From contig NZ_MTAW01000162.1 in the NCBI RefSeq assembly GCF_002154725.1, positions 1 to 64,000 on the forward strand: a stretch of 64,000 bases of DNA. The letters are read 5' to 3'. Position numbers and translations under genes: made by a program. Position 1 is the stretch's first letter. The number at the start of each line of letters is the position of its first letter. Positions 1 through 8,961 of the stretch are shown here, piece after piece. The DNA comes from Nostoc sp. 106C. Lineage in GTDB: Bacteria; Cyanobacteriota; Cyanobacteriia; Cyanobacteriales; Nostocaceae. The notes under the pieces are model-generated. The model had not been told where the DNA came from, did no database searches, and worked only from the letters and a program-made list of their open reading frames with translations.

Positions 1-36
1 AAATTACTTTAATCTCGCTTCAGTATTTTCTCACAA

Positions 37-1134
37 ATGATTCCGGATTGCTATATTAGTCCAGCACAAGCTTATCCATGTTATTCCGAGTGGCAAAATT
101 ACCGAACAAAAACCACTAAAGATAAAGATTATGAAATTGTCAGTCTTGCATTGCCATCTAACATAAATAATCGACCTAGTTCTCAGGAAACTTATCAACA
201 AGTCCAAACAGGACATCTAGGTAAAGTTGCCCCAATTTGTTTACAGTACGCTGATTCTAAAGATAAAGTTAAAAACTCGGAAAATCAGCAAACGGTAAAA
301 AGCATTGAGCAGAAACAAGCGAAAATCAGCACCCTTGAACAAGCCAATCGCAATATTCACGCTCAATATGATTCAACACTTTTAGAAAAAATTGCCGGAC
401 AACCTCGTGAGCAATCAATTAATCAAGTTGCTGCTGAAAAAGCCAAAGAGAATTTAGAAAAAAATAATAGCCAAATTTCTACTCTAAAAAATGAAATTTC
501 TAATCTTAAAAGTGGATTGGTATCAAAACCAGAAAGTGTTAGTTTTCTAACCTTTATTAAAGATGAAAATAAATTCAGCGAAGTTGAAAAAGGCTACAAA
601 CAAGCATCATTTTGGTATCCAAGTATCCAACTTGGTTTTCAATCTCTCTTTCTGATGCCGCTAATTCTTATCGCCTTTTCAGTTCACAACTTTGCTCAAT
701 GCCGAAGATATGGACTGATTTCGCTAATTAGCTGGCATTTACTAATCATCTTTTTTATACCACTAATCTTAAAAATATTTGAATTCCTGCAAATCGGTGT
801 AATATTCCAATTTCTCTTTGATATCATTAGTGCGATTTTTGGCGGGTTGCTATTTCTAATCAGTTATATTTATATCTTGCTAATTCCACTTGTGGGTTTT
901 GGCATTATCAAGTTTTTTCAACAATTTGTTTTTAACGCTAAATTACAAGCAGCTAAGAGAGTTCAAAACTCTTGCTGTGTTAAGTGTGCTAAGAGAATTC
1001 GGCAACAAGATAACTACTGCCCACACTGCGGTTATTATCAATATATGGAGTGCGAAAACTGCCATGAGCTTACTTACAAACATTTACCGTATTGTAAACA
1101 TTGTGGAGACTTTCAAGATTCCAGTAATTTGTAA
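37..1134 (+). CDS. Membrane protein with double zinc ribbon
   Basis: I do not recognise a named family. The 365-residue product has a charged, coiled-coil-prone segment (about residues 80-160), then a hydrophobic block with two or three membrane spans (about 199-217, 226-247 and 252-290). Its C-terminal tail carries four CxxC pairs (C314/C317, C328/C331, C339/C342, C353/C356), the pattern of a double zinc ribbon. The ribbons would lie on one side of the membrane, probably the cytosol (inference). An in-frame stop at 10-12 precedes the ATG, so the frame is complete in the window, although the cysteine-rich N-terminus is odd and could be a worn remnant of a longer gene. It stands alone, with about 230 bases before the next gene. 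Function unknown. Confidence 0.6.
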   Translation: MIPDCYISPAQAYPCYSEWQNYRTKTTKDKDYEIVSLALPSNINNRPSSQETYQQVQTGHLGKVAPICLQYADSKDKVKNSENQQTVKSIEQKQAKISTLEQANRNIHAQYDSTLLEKIAGQPREQSINQVAAEKAKENLEKNNSQISTLKNEISNLKSGLVSKPESVSFLTFIKDENKFSEVEKGYKQASFWYPSIQLGFQSLFLMPLILIAFSVHNFAQCRRYGLISLISWHLLIIFFIPLILKIFEFLQIGVIFQFLFDIISAIFGGLLFLISYIYILLIPLVGFGIIKFFQQFVFNAKLQAAKRVQNSCCVKCAKRIRQQDNYCPHCGYYQYMECENCHELTYKHLPYCKHCGDFQDSSNL

Positions 1135-1362
1135 ATAGTCATAAAAACGAAAAACCTCAGTTTTCTTGTTTTTTTACTAATCTATAGTTACTATAGAAAT
1201 CTGATTTTATTCTTGAAAAAATCTAAGTATGTGTATGGTGTGTTATGGCGTAGCCTAACGCACCAATCAAAAGTTTTGGTACGTTAGTCTTTGGTTGTGA
1301 TGTTAATATAAAAAAAGGTGTATGAGTCTCTATACATTAATTTAGAGAGTAAATTAACGCCT

Positions 1363-2148
1363 ATGAATCTACAAATTCAGTCAGAACTAGAAGTAAGAAG
1401 GATAAACTTTGAGTTTCCTGAACAGATTGAAAGGTACTGGTTTGGGAAAAGTGTCTTTAAAACTCATTTATTAAATAGTTTGACAATTCTGCTTCCTGAT
1501 ATTGAACAATACCTGATTCATAATATAAAAAACAGAATCAAGCAAATCGGCAATCCCCAACTAAAACAACAAGCTCAAGCATTCATTGGACAGGAAGCAC
1601 AGCATTCACAGCAGCACAGCAAGTTTTGGGATAATTTACACCTTTTTGGTTATAAATTTGATTCATATCTGCACTCTCTGCGAGCGATTCTTTTTAAGGC
1701 TTTGGAATCTCGACTGAGTATTAGCTTAAATTTATCTATCAGTGCAGGTATTGAACACCTAACAAATTTGATAGCTGAATACGCCTTAGAAAGTGATTTC
1801 ATGGCAGAAGCAGAGCCAAATTTAAAACAGCTTTTTGAATGGCACGCTGTTGAAGAAATTGAGCATAAAACTGTTGTATATGATGTCTTTCAAAATAGAA
1901 CTAAGAATTACTTAATTCGCATTCTTGGTTTGTTCATATCCAACATTTTGGTTTTATTTTTCCTAATTTGGGGTTTAGTAATTCTTTTATACCAAGACAA
2001 AAAGCTGCTGGATAGAAAAGTTTGGCAGGAAAGTATTGATTTCTTCTTGTTCAAAGATAAATTTTTCTACAGAGTCTTATTAAACTCAAGAGATTATTTC
2101 CGTAAAGGCTTTCATCCTTCACAAAAAAATAATTTATTTTTGATTTAA
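1363..2148 (+). CDS. Predicted metal-dependent hydrolase (PF10118-like)
   Basis: The product matches the PF10118/COG3687 family of helical proteins annotated as predicted metal-dependent hydrolases. Visible signatures are FIGQEAQHSQQH and WHAVEEIEHK, which supply Glu and His residues for a presumed di-metal centre like those of ferritin-like folds. A membrane-type helix (ISNILVLFFLIWGLVILLY) lies near the C-terminus, so it may be membrane-anchored. The frame is open back to a GTG at 1318, but the family normally begins a few residues before the RRINFEFPE motif, so I start at the ATG at 1363. The biological substrate is not established. It is preceded by an inverted repeat at 1234-1262. Confidence 0.7.
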   Translation: MNLQIQSELEVRRINFEFPEQIERYWFGKSVFKTHLLNSLTILLPDIEQYLIHNIKNRIKQIGNPQLKQQAQAFIGQEAQHSQQHSKFWDNLHLFGYKFDSYLHSLRAILFKALESRLSISLNLSISAGIEHLTNLIAEYALESDFMAEAEPNLKQLFEWHAVEEIEHKTVVYDVFQNRTKNYLIRILGLFISNILVLFFLIWGLVILLYQDKKLLDRKVWQESIDFFLFKDKFFYRVLLNSRDYFRKGFHPSQKNNLFLI

Positions 2149-2222
2149 GAGGTAAGCGCCTTTTGAATTGGTATTAGATGAATTGGAAAGCCTACACACA
2201 ACCGTTTTCCAGCGTAGGTAGT

Positions 2223-2879
2223 TTACAGCAAAGCGTCTGGGTCTACACCAAGTTCCCGTAACTTTTGTGCTAGTATTTGCACACGTTCCTCTGGTGTGCG
2301 TAAACGCAGTCCTTGCTCGTTATACCAGAACAGCCACTCCCTCGTAATACCTTGGTAAATTCCTTGTTCGCTACCAATTCCTAAACCTACCTCTGGTAGC
2401 CACACTGGATTTCCTGAGAGCAACTGATATTCATTACTGACCAATTTATAAACTTCTAGGCGTGACTTACGGCGACGCGTTGGATGATAAATGACGTAGT
2501 ACAACACTCCCAATTTTGCGTACTGTTCTTTCTTAGTTGTATATTCTCCACGGTAAGTTTGAGATACAACTTCTAGAACCAACATTGGGACTTGTTCTTC
2601 TTCCCAAATAGCATAACTGAGGCGGAGGTTTTCATCAAAAAATCGCTCGACTCCTAGACTTAAAAATCCATCTGGTACTATTGCTGGTAAATTTGGGTCA
2701 TAGTAAACACCCATATCAGCCCCAAAAAACCAGTCCATTCTATCTGCCCATGCGATCGCTAAAATAGCTTTGAGTAACCCAGGAATTAAATCTTGTAGTT
2801 CGTTATCCACAGCAGTATCATCTGAGTCAGGCAGTTCCTCAGAGGAGGGCAAGCAGGCTAATGGATTGTAGTCTAACAT
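2223..2879 (-). CDS. Uma2 family (DUF820) putative endonuclease
   Basis: This 218-residue protein belongs to the Uma2/DUF820 family, very abundant in filamentous cyanobacteria, with a predicted PD-(D/E)XK nuclease fold. Features include PDGFLSLGVERF in the first half (the Asp of the motif), then MLVLEVVSQTYRGEYTTKKE (the E...K part) and YYVIYHPTRRRKSRLEVYKL. The C-terminal stretch LRLRTPEERVQILAQKLREL is the charged helix usual for the longer members. No partner gene is adjacent. Biological roles are not established for most members. Confidence 0.85.
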   Translation of the reverse strand: MLDYNPLACLPSSEELPDSDDTAVDNELQDLIPGLLKAILAIAWADRMDWFFGADMGVYYDPNLPAIVPDGFLSLGVERFFDENLRLSYAIWEEEQVPMLVLEVVSQTYRGEYTTKKEQYAKLGVLYYVIYHPTRRRKSRLEVYKLVSNEYQLLSGNPVWLPEVGLGIGSEQGIYQGITREWLFWYNEQGLRLRTPEERVQILAQKLRELGVDPDALL

Positions 2880-3194
2880 GATAGTTTTGGTGATTTCTCA
2901 ACAATCCAGATCTTTTAAATTCTAGCTAGATTGTATCTGACAAAGTACTGATACCAATTCTATGTGAGGCTGCACATTAACGCTTCTCGTCTGAGGTGCT
3001 ATTTGCTGAAAATTAATGCACCCGTTGCGGTTTGCGGTAGTGGCTTGGGATTAACGAAATTACTTCCCTTTTTATGTTCCGGTTGCAATTACAAATACTA
3101 CAATTTGATTGCATACTTATACCAATAGAAACAAAGAATGCGACTATGAAAGCTCTCTACAACTGGTAACCAGCTATCTTTACTGTAAAAAAAA
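2880..3194. other. Intergenic gap, no gene seen
   Basis: Between the Uma2 gene and the ftsH terminator I see no open frame with coding character and no RNA gene. The sequence is AT-rich and contains no tandem repeat. Confidence 0.5.
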
Positions 3195-3229
3195 TTAGGG
3201 TAACCCTAGAATTTCTAGAATTACCCTAA
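3195..3229 (-). terminator. Probable intrinsic terminator of ftsH
   Basis: Inverted repeat TTAGGGTAA (3195-3203) and TTACCCTAA (3221-3229), with a further small palindrome in the loop. Read on the minus strand it is followed by a run of T residues (complement of the A run at 3187-3194), just downstream of the ftsH stop codon. Confidence 0.7.
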
Positions 3230-3262
3230 ATTTATCAAATTTCAAATTTCAGTCAAAACTGC

Positions 3263-5101
3263 TTATGCAAAAGCGGCAGTTTTCACATCATTATTTGCCA
3301 GAATTTCTTGCAACTCATCAGCATCTACTGTTTCTTTATCAACCAGCATTTGCGCGATTTGATCGAGGATGTGGCGGTTGTTTACTAACACTTCTTTAGC
3401 GCGAGTGTAAGCTACTTCTACTAGTTGGTGAACTTCTTCATCAATTGCCGCAGCAGTTTCTTCGGAGAAATCGCGCTCTGACATGATATCCCGTCCAAGG
3501 AACATATTGCCTTGCTGGCGACCGAGAGCTACGGGCCCGAGTTTATCGCTCATACCAAAGCGTGTAACCATCTGACGAGCAACACGTGCTACCTGTTGTA
3601 GGTCGTTAGAAGCACCAGTGGTAACTTCTTCTTCACCAAAGATTATTTCTTCGGCCAACCGACCGCCTAAAGCTACTGCCATCTGATTTTCCAGATAAGC
3701 GCGGCTGTACAAGCCAGTATCCATCCGGTCTTCGCTAGGGGTAAACCAAGTTAAACCACCAGCACGACCACGAGGAATGATGCTAATCTTTTGTACTGGG
3801 TCATAATCGGGCATCAAAGCACCAACTAAAGCGTGACCAGCTTCGTGATAAGCAACTAAGGTTTTGCGCTTTTCGCTCATTACCCGGTCTTTCTTCTCTG
3901 GGCCAGCTAACACCCGATCGATCGCATCATTGATTTCATCCATCGAAATTTCGGTTAAATTCCGCCGTGCTGCTAGAATTGCGGCTTCATTCAACAGGTT
4001 GGATAAATCTGCACCAGTGAAACCAGGTGTACGACGAGCGATTTTATCTAAGTCCACATCTTTCGCCAAGGTCTTACCACGGGCATGAACTTTGAGAATT
4101 TCGCTACGTCCAGCATAATCTGGACGGTCTACAACAACTTGACGGTCAAAGCGACCGGGACGCAACAAGGCTGCATCTAATACATCAGGACGGTTGGTAG
4201 CAGCAATAATGATGATACCAGTATTACCTTCAAAGCCGTCCATTTCAGTGAGCAGCTGATTGAGGGTTTGTTCCCGTTCATCGTTACCACCGCCTAAACC
4301 TGCACCCCGTTGACGACCGACGGCGTCAATTTCATCAATAAAGACGATACAAGGAGCATTAGACTTGGCTTGCTCAAATAAGTCACGGACGCGGGAAGCA
4401 CCCACACCGACGAACATTTCGACAAACTCAGAACCAGAGATGGAGAAGAATGGTACGCCTGCTTCACCAGCCACAGCACGAGCTAGGAGAGTTTTACCTG
4501 TACCAGGAGGACCAACTAGCAACACACCTTTAGGAATTTTTGCGCCAACTGCGGTAAAGCGATCGGCGTTTTTAAGAAAGTCTACAACTTCATTTAGTTC
4601 CAGCTTGGCTTGGTCAATACCCGCAACATCACCAAATGTCACTTGGGTTTGTGGTTCCATTTGCACTCTGGCTCTAGATTTACCAAAGTTCATCGCTTGG
4701 CTACCTGGGCCACTTTGAGCACGGCGTAGCAAGAAGAATAAGCCAACTAGAAGCAATACAGGGAAAAATAAGCTGCTGAGTGCCTTAAACCAGAAACCTT
4801 CGTCGGTTTGGGGCAATACAGAAATATCAACGCCTTTTGCAGTAAGAGTATTAATTAAGTCAGGGTCATTGACTAATGTCACTACCTTTTTATTACCGTC
4901 TCTGGATGTAACCAAAGCTGTAGAACGGTCTGCACTTAAACTGACTTTATCTATTCTGCCTTTTTCAACTTCTTGAATAAACTGGCTGTAACGTAATGGC
5001 TCTCTGCTTTGAGGTTGCTTGTCAAAGAATGCTGTTCCTAAGGCAATGACAACTATAAAAAGCAGCGCGTACAGCCCCGCATTTCTCCATCTTTTATTCA
5101 C
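3263..5101 (-). CDS. ftsH: ATP-dependent zinc metalloprotease FtsH
   Basis: Membrane-anchored AAA+ protease that unfolds and degrades membrane and some soluble proteins. The 612 residues show an N-terminal membrane helix (about 9-27), a lumenal/periplasmic domain, a second helix (about 104-126), Walker A GPPGTGKT (197-204), Walker B FIDEID (254-259), the second region of homology [20 protein letters not shown], and the zinc site HEAGH (419-423). Length and N-terminus resemble, from memory, Synechocystis Slr1604 (FtsH3). That subunit is reported to form an essential FtsH1/3 complex linked to control of the Fur regulator, and a fur gene lies 11 kb away here. The ATG start is well placed and a terminator-like hairpin follows. 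Confidence 0.97.
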   Translation of the reverse strand: MNKRWRNAGLYALLFIVVIALGTAFFDKQPQSREPLRYSQFIQEVEKGRIDKVSLSADRSTALVTSRDGNKKVVTLVNDPDLINTLTAKGVDISVLPQTDEGFWFKALSSLFFPVLLLVGLFFLLRRAQSGPGSQAMNFGKSRARVQMEPQTQVTFGDVAGIDQAKLELNEVVDFLKNADRFTAVGAKIPKGVLLVGPPGTGKTLLARAVAGEAGVPFFSISGSEFVEMFVGVGASRVRDLFEQAKSNAPCIVFIDEIDAVGRQRGAGLGGGNDEREQTLNQLLTEMDGFEGNTGIIIIAATNRPDVLDAALLRPGRFDRQVVVDRPDYAGRSEILKVHARGKTLAKDVDLDKIARRTPGFTGADLSNLLNEAAILAARRNLTEISMDEINDAIDRVLAGPEKKDRVMSEKRKTLVAYHEAGHALVGALMPDYDPVQKISIIPRGRAGGLTWFTPSEDRMDTGLYSRAYLENQMAVALGGRLAEEIIFGEEEVTTGASNDLQQVARVARQMVTRFGMSDKLGPVALGRQQGNMFLGRDIMSERDFSEETAAAIDEEVHQLVEVAYTRAKEVLVNNRHILDQIAQMLVDKETVDADELQEILANNDVKTAAFA

Positions 5102-5182
5102 TGAGGTGAATCCTCCTAATATTTTTCGTGCGATCGCGTAACTTCTCTGAAAAGAGAGGGCATTTTTAAGAATTATGTTAAC

Positions 5183-6004
5183 TTATCTTAACGTATACCA
5201 AAATGGTGACGTTGTCATGCTAAAAAAACTCCGGAGTATTTGCAAGCTAGGATGGTGAGGATTATATTCTAACGAGCCTGCGGGCTGCTTAACGGTATGG
5301 ATAGGAATGATTTCCACCACACTGTTGCTGTAAGCGATCGCTTCAAATCCTTTAACTAAATTCATTGTCCAAGGTTGCTCTTTCACTTGTTGTTGCTGGT
5401 ATTGCAGCCATTGGATAAGCTGCGATCGCATAATTCCTGGCAAAATACCCACAGTTAAAGGCGGCGTCCACCAACAGCCATCACGCCATCCCCAAAGGTT
5501 ACCTGTACTGGTTTCTAGCCAATTTCCCGCCCTATCTATTAAAATCGCTTCTTGGGCATTTAACTTTTGACTAGTAGTTTTGGCTAACCAAGCACTCAGG
5601 TAGTTACCTGTTTTATGAGAAGGAAGGCTGCGACCAAATTCCGCACTAGCAACAGCGCAGACAACACCATTTGTTTGTTTTTCTGTCAAATCCTCTGGTA
5701 ACAACCTACCTGTTATCCACTCCCTTCCATCGGAAAACAGAGTAATTCTGAGAATGGGGAAGTGGGTGAGGATAATTTTTGCACCTTGACGTACAAGATT
5801 CCAATCAGGTTGCTGCCAACCAAAAGTTTTGAGTGATAATAGCAAGCGATCGCAATGTAAAAGCCAGTGAGTCAAATTGCTATCGAGCGAGTTCTCATAA
5901 ACCCGCATGGTAGTAAAAATTGTCGCCCCGTAAAGCAACCCCAGATCGTTAATATCTAACTCTAGGGATTGGGACTGAATTAATTTACCCTTATACCAAT
6001 AAAT
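5183..6004 (-). CDS. Aminotransferase class IV (PabC/IlvE-like), probable ATT start
   Basis: PLP-dependent class IV enzyme, either a 4-amino-4-deoxychorismate lyase (folate pathway) or a branched-chain-type aminotransferase. It has LLYGATIFTTMRVY near the N-terminus, the lysine segment EAILIDRAGNWLETSTGN and GILPGIMRSQL. The first ATG/GTG/TTG codon of this frame is a TTG at 5938, which would remove the first beta strand. The frame continues upstream and encodes WYKGKLIQSQSLELDIND, typical of the family N-terminus. The best initiation site is ATT at 6004-6002, with GAGG eight bases before it. I therefore extend the gene to 6004 and regard initiation as non-canonical (inference). Downstream of it lies ftsH, same strand. 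Confidence 0.75.
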   Translation of the reverse strand: MYWYKGKLIQSQSLELDINDLGLLYGATIFTTMRVYENSLDSNLTHWLLHCDRLLLSLKTFGWQQPDWNLVRQGAKIILTHFPILRITLFSDGREWITGRLLPEDLTEKQTNGVVCAVASAEFGRSLPSHKTGNYLSAWLAKTTSQKLNAQEAILIDRAGNWLETSTGNLWGWRDGCWWTPPLTVGILPGIMRSQLIQWLQYQQQQVKEQPWTMNLVKGFEAIAYSNSVVEIIPIHTVKQPAGSLEYNPHHPSLQILRSFFSMTTSPFWYTLR

Positions 6005-6074
6005 AACACTAACCTCAAAAGGGGGATGGGGAAGCAGAGGGAGATGAGGGAGCAGAGGAGAAATAAATCTTGCC

Positions 6075-6103
6075 TTTTGACTCTTGACTCTTGACCCTTG
6101 ACC
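6075..6103. repeat. Short tandem repeat, TTGACTC heptamers
   Basis: About four units of TTGACTC/TTGACCC in tandem. This is one of the short tandemly repeated repetitive families characteristic of heterocystous cyanobacteria, directly behind the stop codon of the next minus-strand gene. Confidence 0.75.
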
Positions 6104-6108
6104 AATTA

Positions 6109-6894
6109 CTAATCTTTTGCAGGCATGATAATTTTGTTACCTTGAGGAGTAGAAACTACCTTAGCGCCTAATGTCTCGATTTCCCTAATTGCTCTTTTAC
6201 GACTTTTTTCATCAACTCCGTTATTTAATACCATTGTCCATGTAGAAATTCTAGCAATTTTACTATTAGGATTACGATTTAAAAATTCAGTAGTTTTTTG
6301 AGAATTATAAGCTATTAGCTTGCTTTCTTCGTCTGAAGATTGGCTAGCCCAATCAGCAGTTTTGATAAAAGATTTCTTGGCAGCTTGAGAATCCCCTAAA
6401 AATAATAATTCATCTATGCCTTTGTAACGCCATGCATAATAAGACTTCTCTGGAAGTTTAGGCGATAAGAATTGTAAACTTTGTTTCATCAAGTCTATAG
6501 AGCGTTCAGGTAGCCCAGCATACAGAGAAGTACTAGTTGATAGACTTAGATAAGCAGCTAAAAATCGTGGATCGCGTTCTAGAATGACTTCAAAATATTC
6601 GGGGCTAAAACTGTAGCCTATTTTGCTGCGTGCTTCGTCATCGCCAAAGTATTGCAAAAAATTAATATATACCCAATCGGCAATCAAGTTATCGTAACCA
6701 AAACTAGGTATTTGTTTAAGAAGATTGAGCCGAATTTTTTCTGCTTTAATTTCTGCTTCTAGAGTTTCTAAAGAAGAAGTTTCTCGACTATTTAATAGTT
6801 TTTGCAGTTGAGGATATTGCATTAAGCCAACACCTAACATACACAAACAAACTGTCAAAGATGCACCAATAGTTTGACGGTATAGAGCGAACAT
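6109..6894 (-). CDS. Conserved membrane-anchored TPR-like protein
   Basis: A 261-residue protein without a named family that I can assign. An N-terminal hydrophobic helix (ASLTVCLCMLGVGLMQYP) is followed by an acidic coiled-coil-prone stretch and a helical region with tetratricopeptide-like spacing (ERDPRFLAAYLSLSTSTSLYA, then repeated Tyr/Ala-rich helices). The aromatic motif ADWVYINFLQYFGDD looks like a conserved family feature. It probably faces the periplasm or thylakoid lumen as a scaffolding factor (inference). It is on the same strand as ackA, with about 130 bases between. Confidence 0.6.
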   Translation of the reverse strand: MFALYRQTIGASLTVCLCMLGVGLMQYPQLQKLLNSRETSSLETLEAEIKAEKIRLNLLKQIPSFGYDNLIADWVYINFLQYFGDDEARSKIGYSFSPEYFEVILERDPRFLAAYLSLSTSTSLYAGLPERSIDLMKQSLQFLSPKLPEKSYYAWRYKGIDELLFLGDSQAAKKSFIKTADWASQSSDEESKLIAYNSQKTTEFLNRNPNSKIARISTWTMVLNNGVDEKSRKRAIREIETLGAKVVSTPQGNKIIMPAKD

Positions 6895-7022
6895 GACGCT
6901 TGACTGACCTTTTTGTTATAGATCTGTTGATATGTATATATAATTACAGCACAATCTAAATCAGCAGCCAAGGCTAATGGCAACGCAGAGAACAACTAAA
7001 CAAAGATTGTAGGTGTCATTTT

Positions 7023-8240
7023 TTACTTTCTCAAAATTTGCCAACATTGTTGAGCGATCGCCCAGTCTTCCTGAGTATGGATTACCAATACTCGCACGGC
7101 TGATTCTGGGGTGGCAATATCAACATCGACAGGGTTTGTTTGATTCTGCTGTGGGTCGATTTTCAGCCCTAAGAACCCAAAAGCTTCCGAGACCGCTTGG
7201 CGAATTCCAGGAGATTTTTCACCAATACCTGCGGTAAAGACCAAAGCATCTAATCCGCCCAAACTGGCAAGCATAGAACCAATACCAGAACGCAAGCGAT
7301 GTACGTAGATATCCCAAGCAAGTTGGGCACGATAGTTACCTTGGGCGATCGCCGCAATTACTTCCCGTAAATCGCTAGATATCCCAGAAATACCACGTAA
7401 CCCAGAAGCCTTATTGAGAACATAATCAAGACTTTCAGCGGAGTAATTAGATTGTCGTAGCAGGTAAATTAGAATTCCCGGGTCGATGGAACCAGAACGA
7501 CTGCCCATCATCAGCCCATCTAAGGGTGTGAAGCCCATAGTAGTATCAATGCTGCGACCGTTTTTAATAGCTGCTAAAGAGCAACCGTTGCCTAAATGAC
7601 AAGTAATTAATCGCAAGGACGCTAAATCTTTTCCGAGGATGTCAGCTGTACGTTGAGCGCAGTATTGGTGACTGATGCCATGAAACCCATAGCGACGGAT
7701 ACCTTGTTCCACCCATTCATAAGGGCCGGGGTAGATAGCTGCGGCATCGGGGATAGTCGCATGAAATCCGGTATCAAAAACTGCTACTTGTTTTACTGAG
7801 CCTAAGCTTTTCTCTATCGCTTCTATCCCTTCTACAGCCGCAGGATTATGTGCTGGTGCTAAAGTCGCAAGTTGAGTGATCGCTTTTTTCACATCCTCAG
7901 TAATTACAGTACTATTACGGTAATCTTGTCCACCATGTACTACACGATGACCTACCACATCAATTTCTGATAGCTGACCAATCACCTTAGTGGCACCGCG
8001 AGTCAGAGTATAGAGCATATAGGTAACGTGGGCTTGTCGAGAATCCGCATAGATAGATTCTTGCAGCTCTTCACCTGTAGCTGTTTTCACCTGAATTTCT
8101 GCCACACCTCGGTCTTGCGTCCAGTTGACTTTGCCTTCCCACAGAGGGTGAGGTGCTAGCTTAGGCAAAGCATCATCAGTTATCTCATACAGACAACTTT
8201 TTTGACTACTAGATCCGGCATTCAGTACAAGGATTTTCAT
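7023..8240 (-). CDS. ackA: Acetate kinase
   Basis: Interconverts acetate plus ATP and acetyl phosphate plus ADP. The 405 residues are standard length and carry the ASKHA-fold signatures: phosphate loop LVLNAGSSSQKS at the N-terminus, VVHGGQDY, AVFDTGFHATIP, RRYGFHGISHQY, CHLGNGCS, DTTMGFTPLDGLMMGSRSG and FTAGIGEKS. Its start lies two bases after the nanE stop on the same strand, which indicates one transcript and possibly translational coupling. No phosphotransacetylase gene is visible here. Confidence 0.97.
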   Translation of the reverse strand: MKILVLNAGSSSQKSCLYEITDDALPKLAPHPLWEGKVNWTQDRGVAEIQVKTATGEELQESIYADSRQAHVTYMLYTLTRGATKVIGQLSEIDVVGHRVVHGGQDYRNSTVITEDVKKAITQLATLAPAHNPAAVEGIEAIEKSLGSVKQVAVFDTGFHATIPDAAAIYPGPYEWVEQGIRRYGFHGISHQYCAQRTADILGKDLASLRLITCHLGNGCSLAAIKNGRSIDTTMGFTPLDGLMMGSRSGSIDPGILIYLLRQSNYSAESLDYVLNKASGLRGISGISSDLREVIAAIAQGNYRAQLAWDIYVHRLRSGIGSMLASLGGLDALVFTAGIGEKSPGIRQAVSEAFGFLGLKIDPQQNQTNPVDVDIATPESAVRVLVIHTQEDWAIAQQCWQILRK

Positions 8241-8242
8241 GA

Positions 8243-8914
8243 TTATTCAGAACTTAGTGCTGATCGATAGGCTCTAACTTGGATGTCAATACCAGTGATT
8301 GCAGTGCCAACTACAACAGCATCAGCCCCTAAATCTAAGGCTTTACGAGCCATTTGGGGTGAGGCAATACCACCTTCACAAATCACGGGAATGTTTACCT
8401 GTTCTACCATCTGGCTCAGGAGTTCCCAACCTGGAGGCTGAAGATGCTTGGTTGAGGCAGTGTAACCAAAAAGAGTCGTTCCCACAATATCTGCTCCAGC
8501 ATCCGCTGCTGCTTTTGCCGCCTCAATTGTATCGATATCTGCCATCACTGGCTTATTTAATTCCTGATGAATTCGGGCAATCATCTCTGCTAATTTTTCA
8601 TCACCAGGGCGGCTTCTGATCGTCGCATCTATGGCAATAATGTCTGCGCCTGCTTGCGCCACAGCCACAGCATGGTGAAACTGTGGCGTAATGTACACAT
8701 CAAAGCCAGCTATTACTTGCTTCCATAACCCAATAATTGGCACTTTCACACTGGCACGCACAACGCTAATGTGGTTTGGGGTATCTATGCGTACACCTAT
8801 AGCACCATTATTTACAGCAGCTTGTGCCATTGCTGCAATCACTAGCGGTTGATGCAACGGTGAATCAACAGGAGCTTGACAGGATACAATTAGTCCTTTT
8901 TTTAAGTTTGTCAT
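8243..8914 (-). CDS. nanE: N-acetylmannosamine-6-phosphate 2-epimerase (NanE)
   Basis: TIM-barrel enzyme converting N-acetylmannosamine-6-phosphate to N-acetylglucosamine-6-phosphate. The protein starts with the family segment KKGLIVSCQAPVDSPLH and carries GAIGVRIDTP, PIIGLWKQ, DIIAIDAT, VMADIDTIEAA, DIVGTTLFGYT and VICEGGIASPQMA. Its length (223) is normal. None of the other sialic-acid catabolic genes (nanA, nanK) is nearby; instead it precedes ackA with a 2-base gap. The start codon lies inside a heptamer repeat and no Shine-Dalgarno sequence precedes it. Confidence 0.93.
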   Translation of the reverse strand: MTNLKKGLIVSCQAPVDSPLHQPLVIAAMAQAAVNNGAIGVRIDTPNHISVVRASVKVPIIGLWKQVIAGFDVYITPQFHHAVAVAQAGADIIAIDATIRSRPGDEKLAEMIARIHQELNKPVMADIDTIEAAKAAADAGADIVGTTLFGYTASTKHLQPPGWELLSQMVEQVNIPVICEGGIASPQMARKALDLGADAVVVGTAITGIDIQVRAYRSALSSE

Positions 8915-8937
8915 TTGTCATTTGTTATTTGTTATTT
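8909..8937. repeat. Short tandem repeat, TCATTTG/TTATTTG heptamers
   Basis: Four heptamer units (GTCATTT, GTCATTT, GTTATTT, GTTATTT). The first unit contains the complement of the nanE start codon, so the nanE leader is made of repeat DNA. Confidence 0.8.
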
Positions 8938-8961
8938 AAGCAATAACTCTTGACTATTGAC

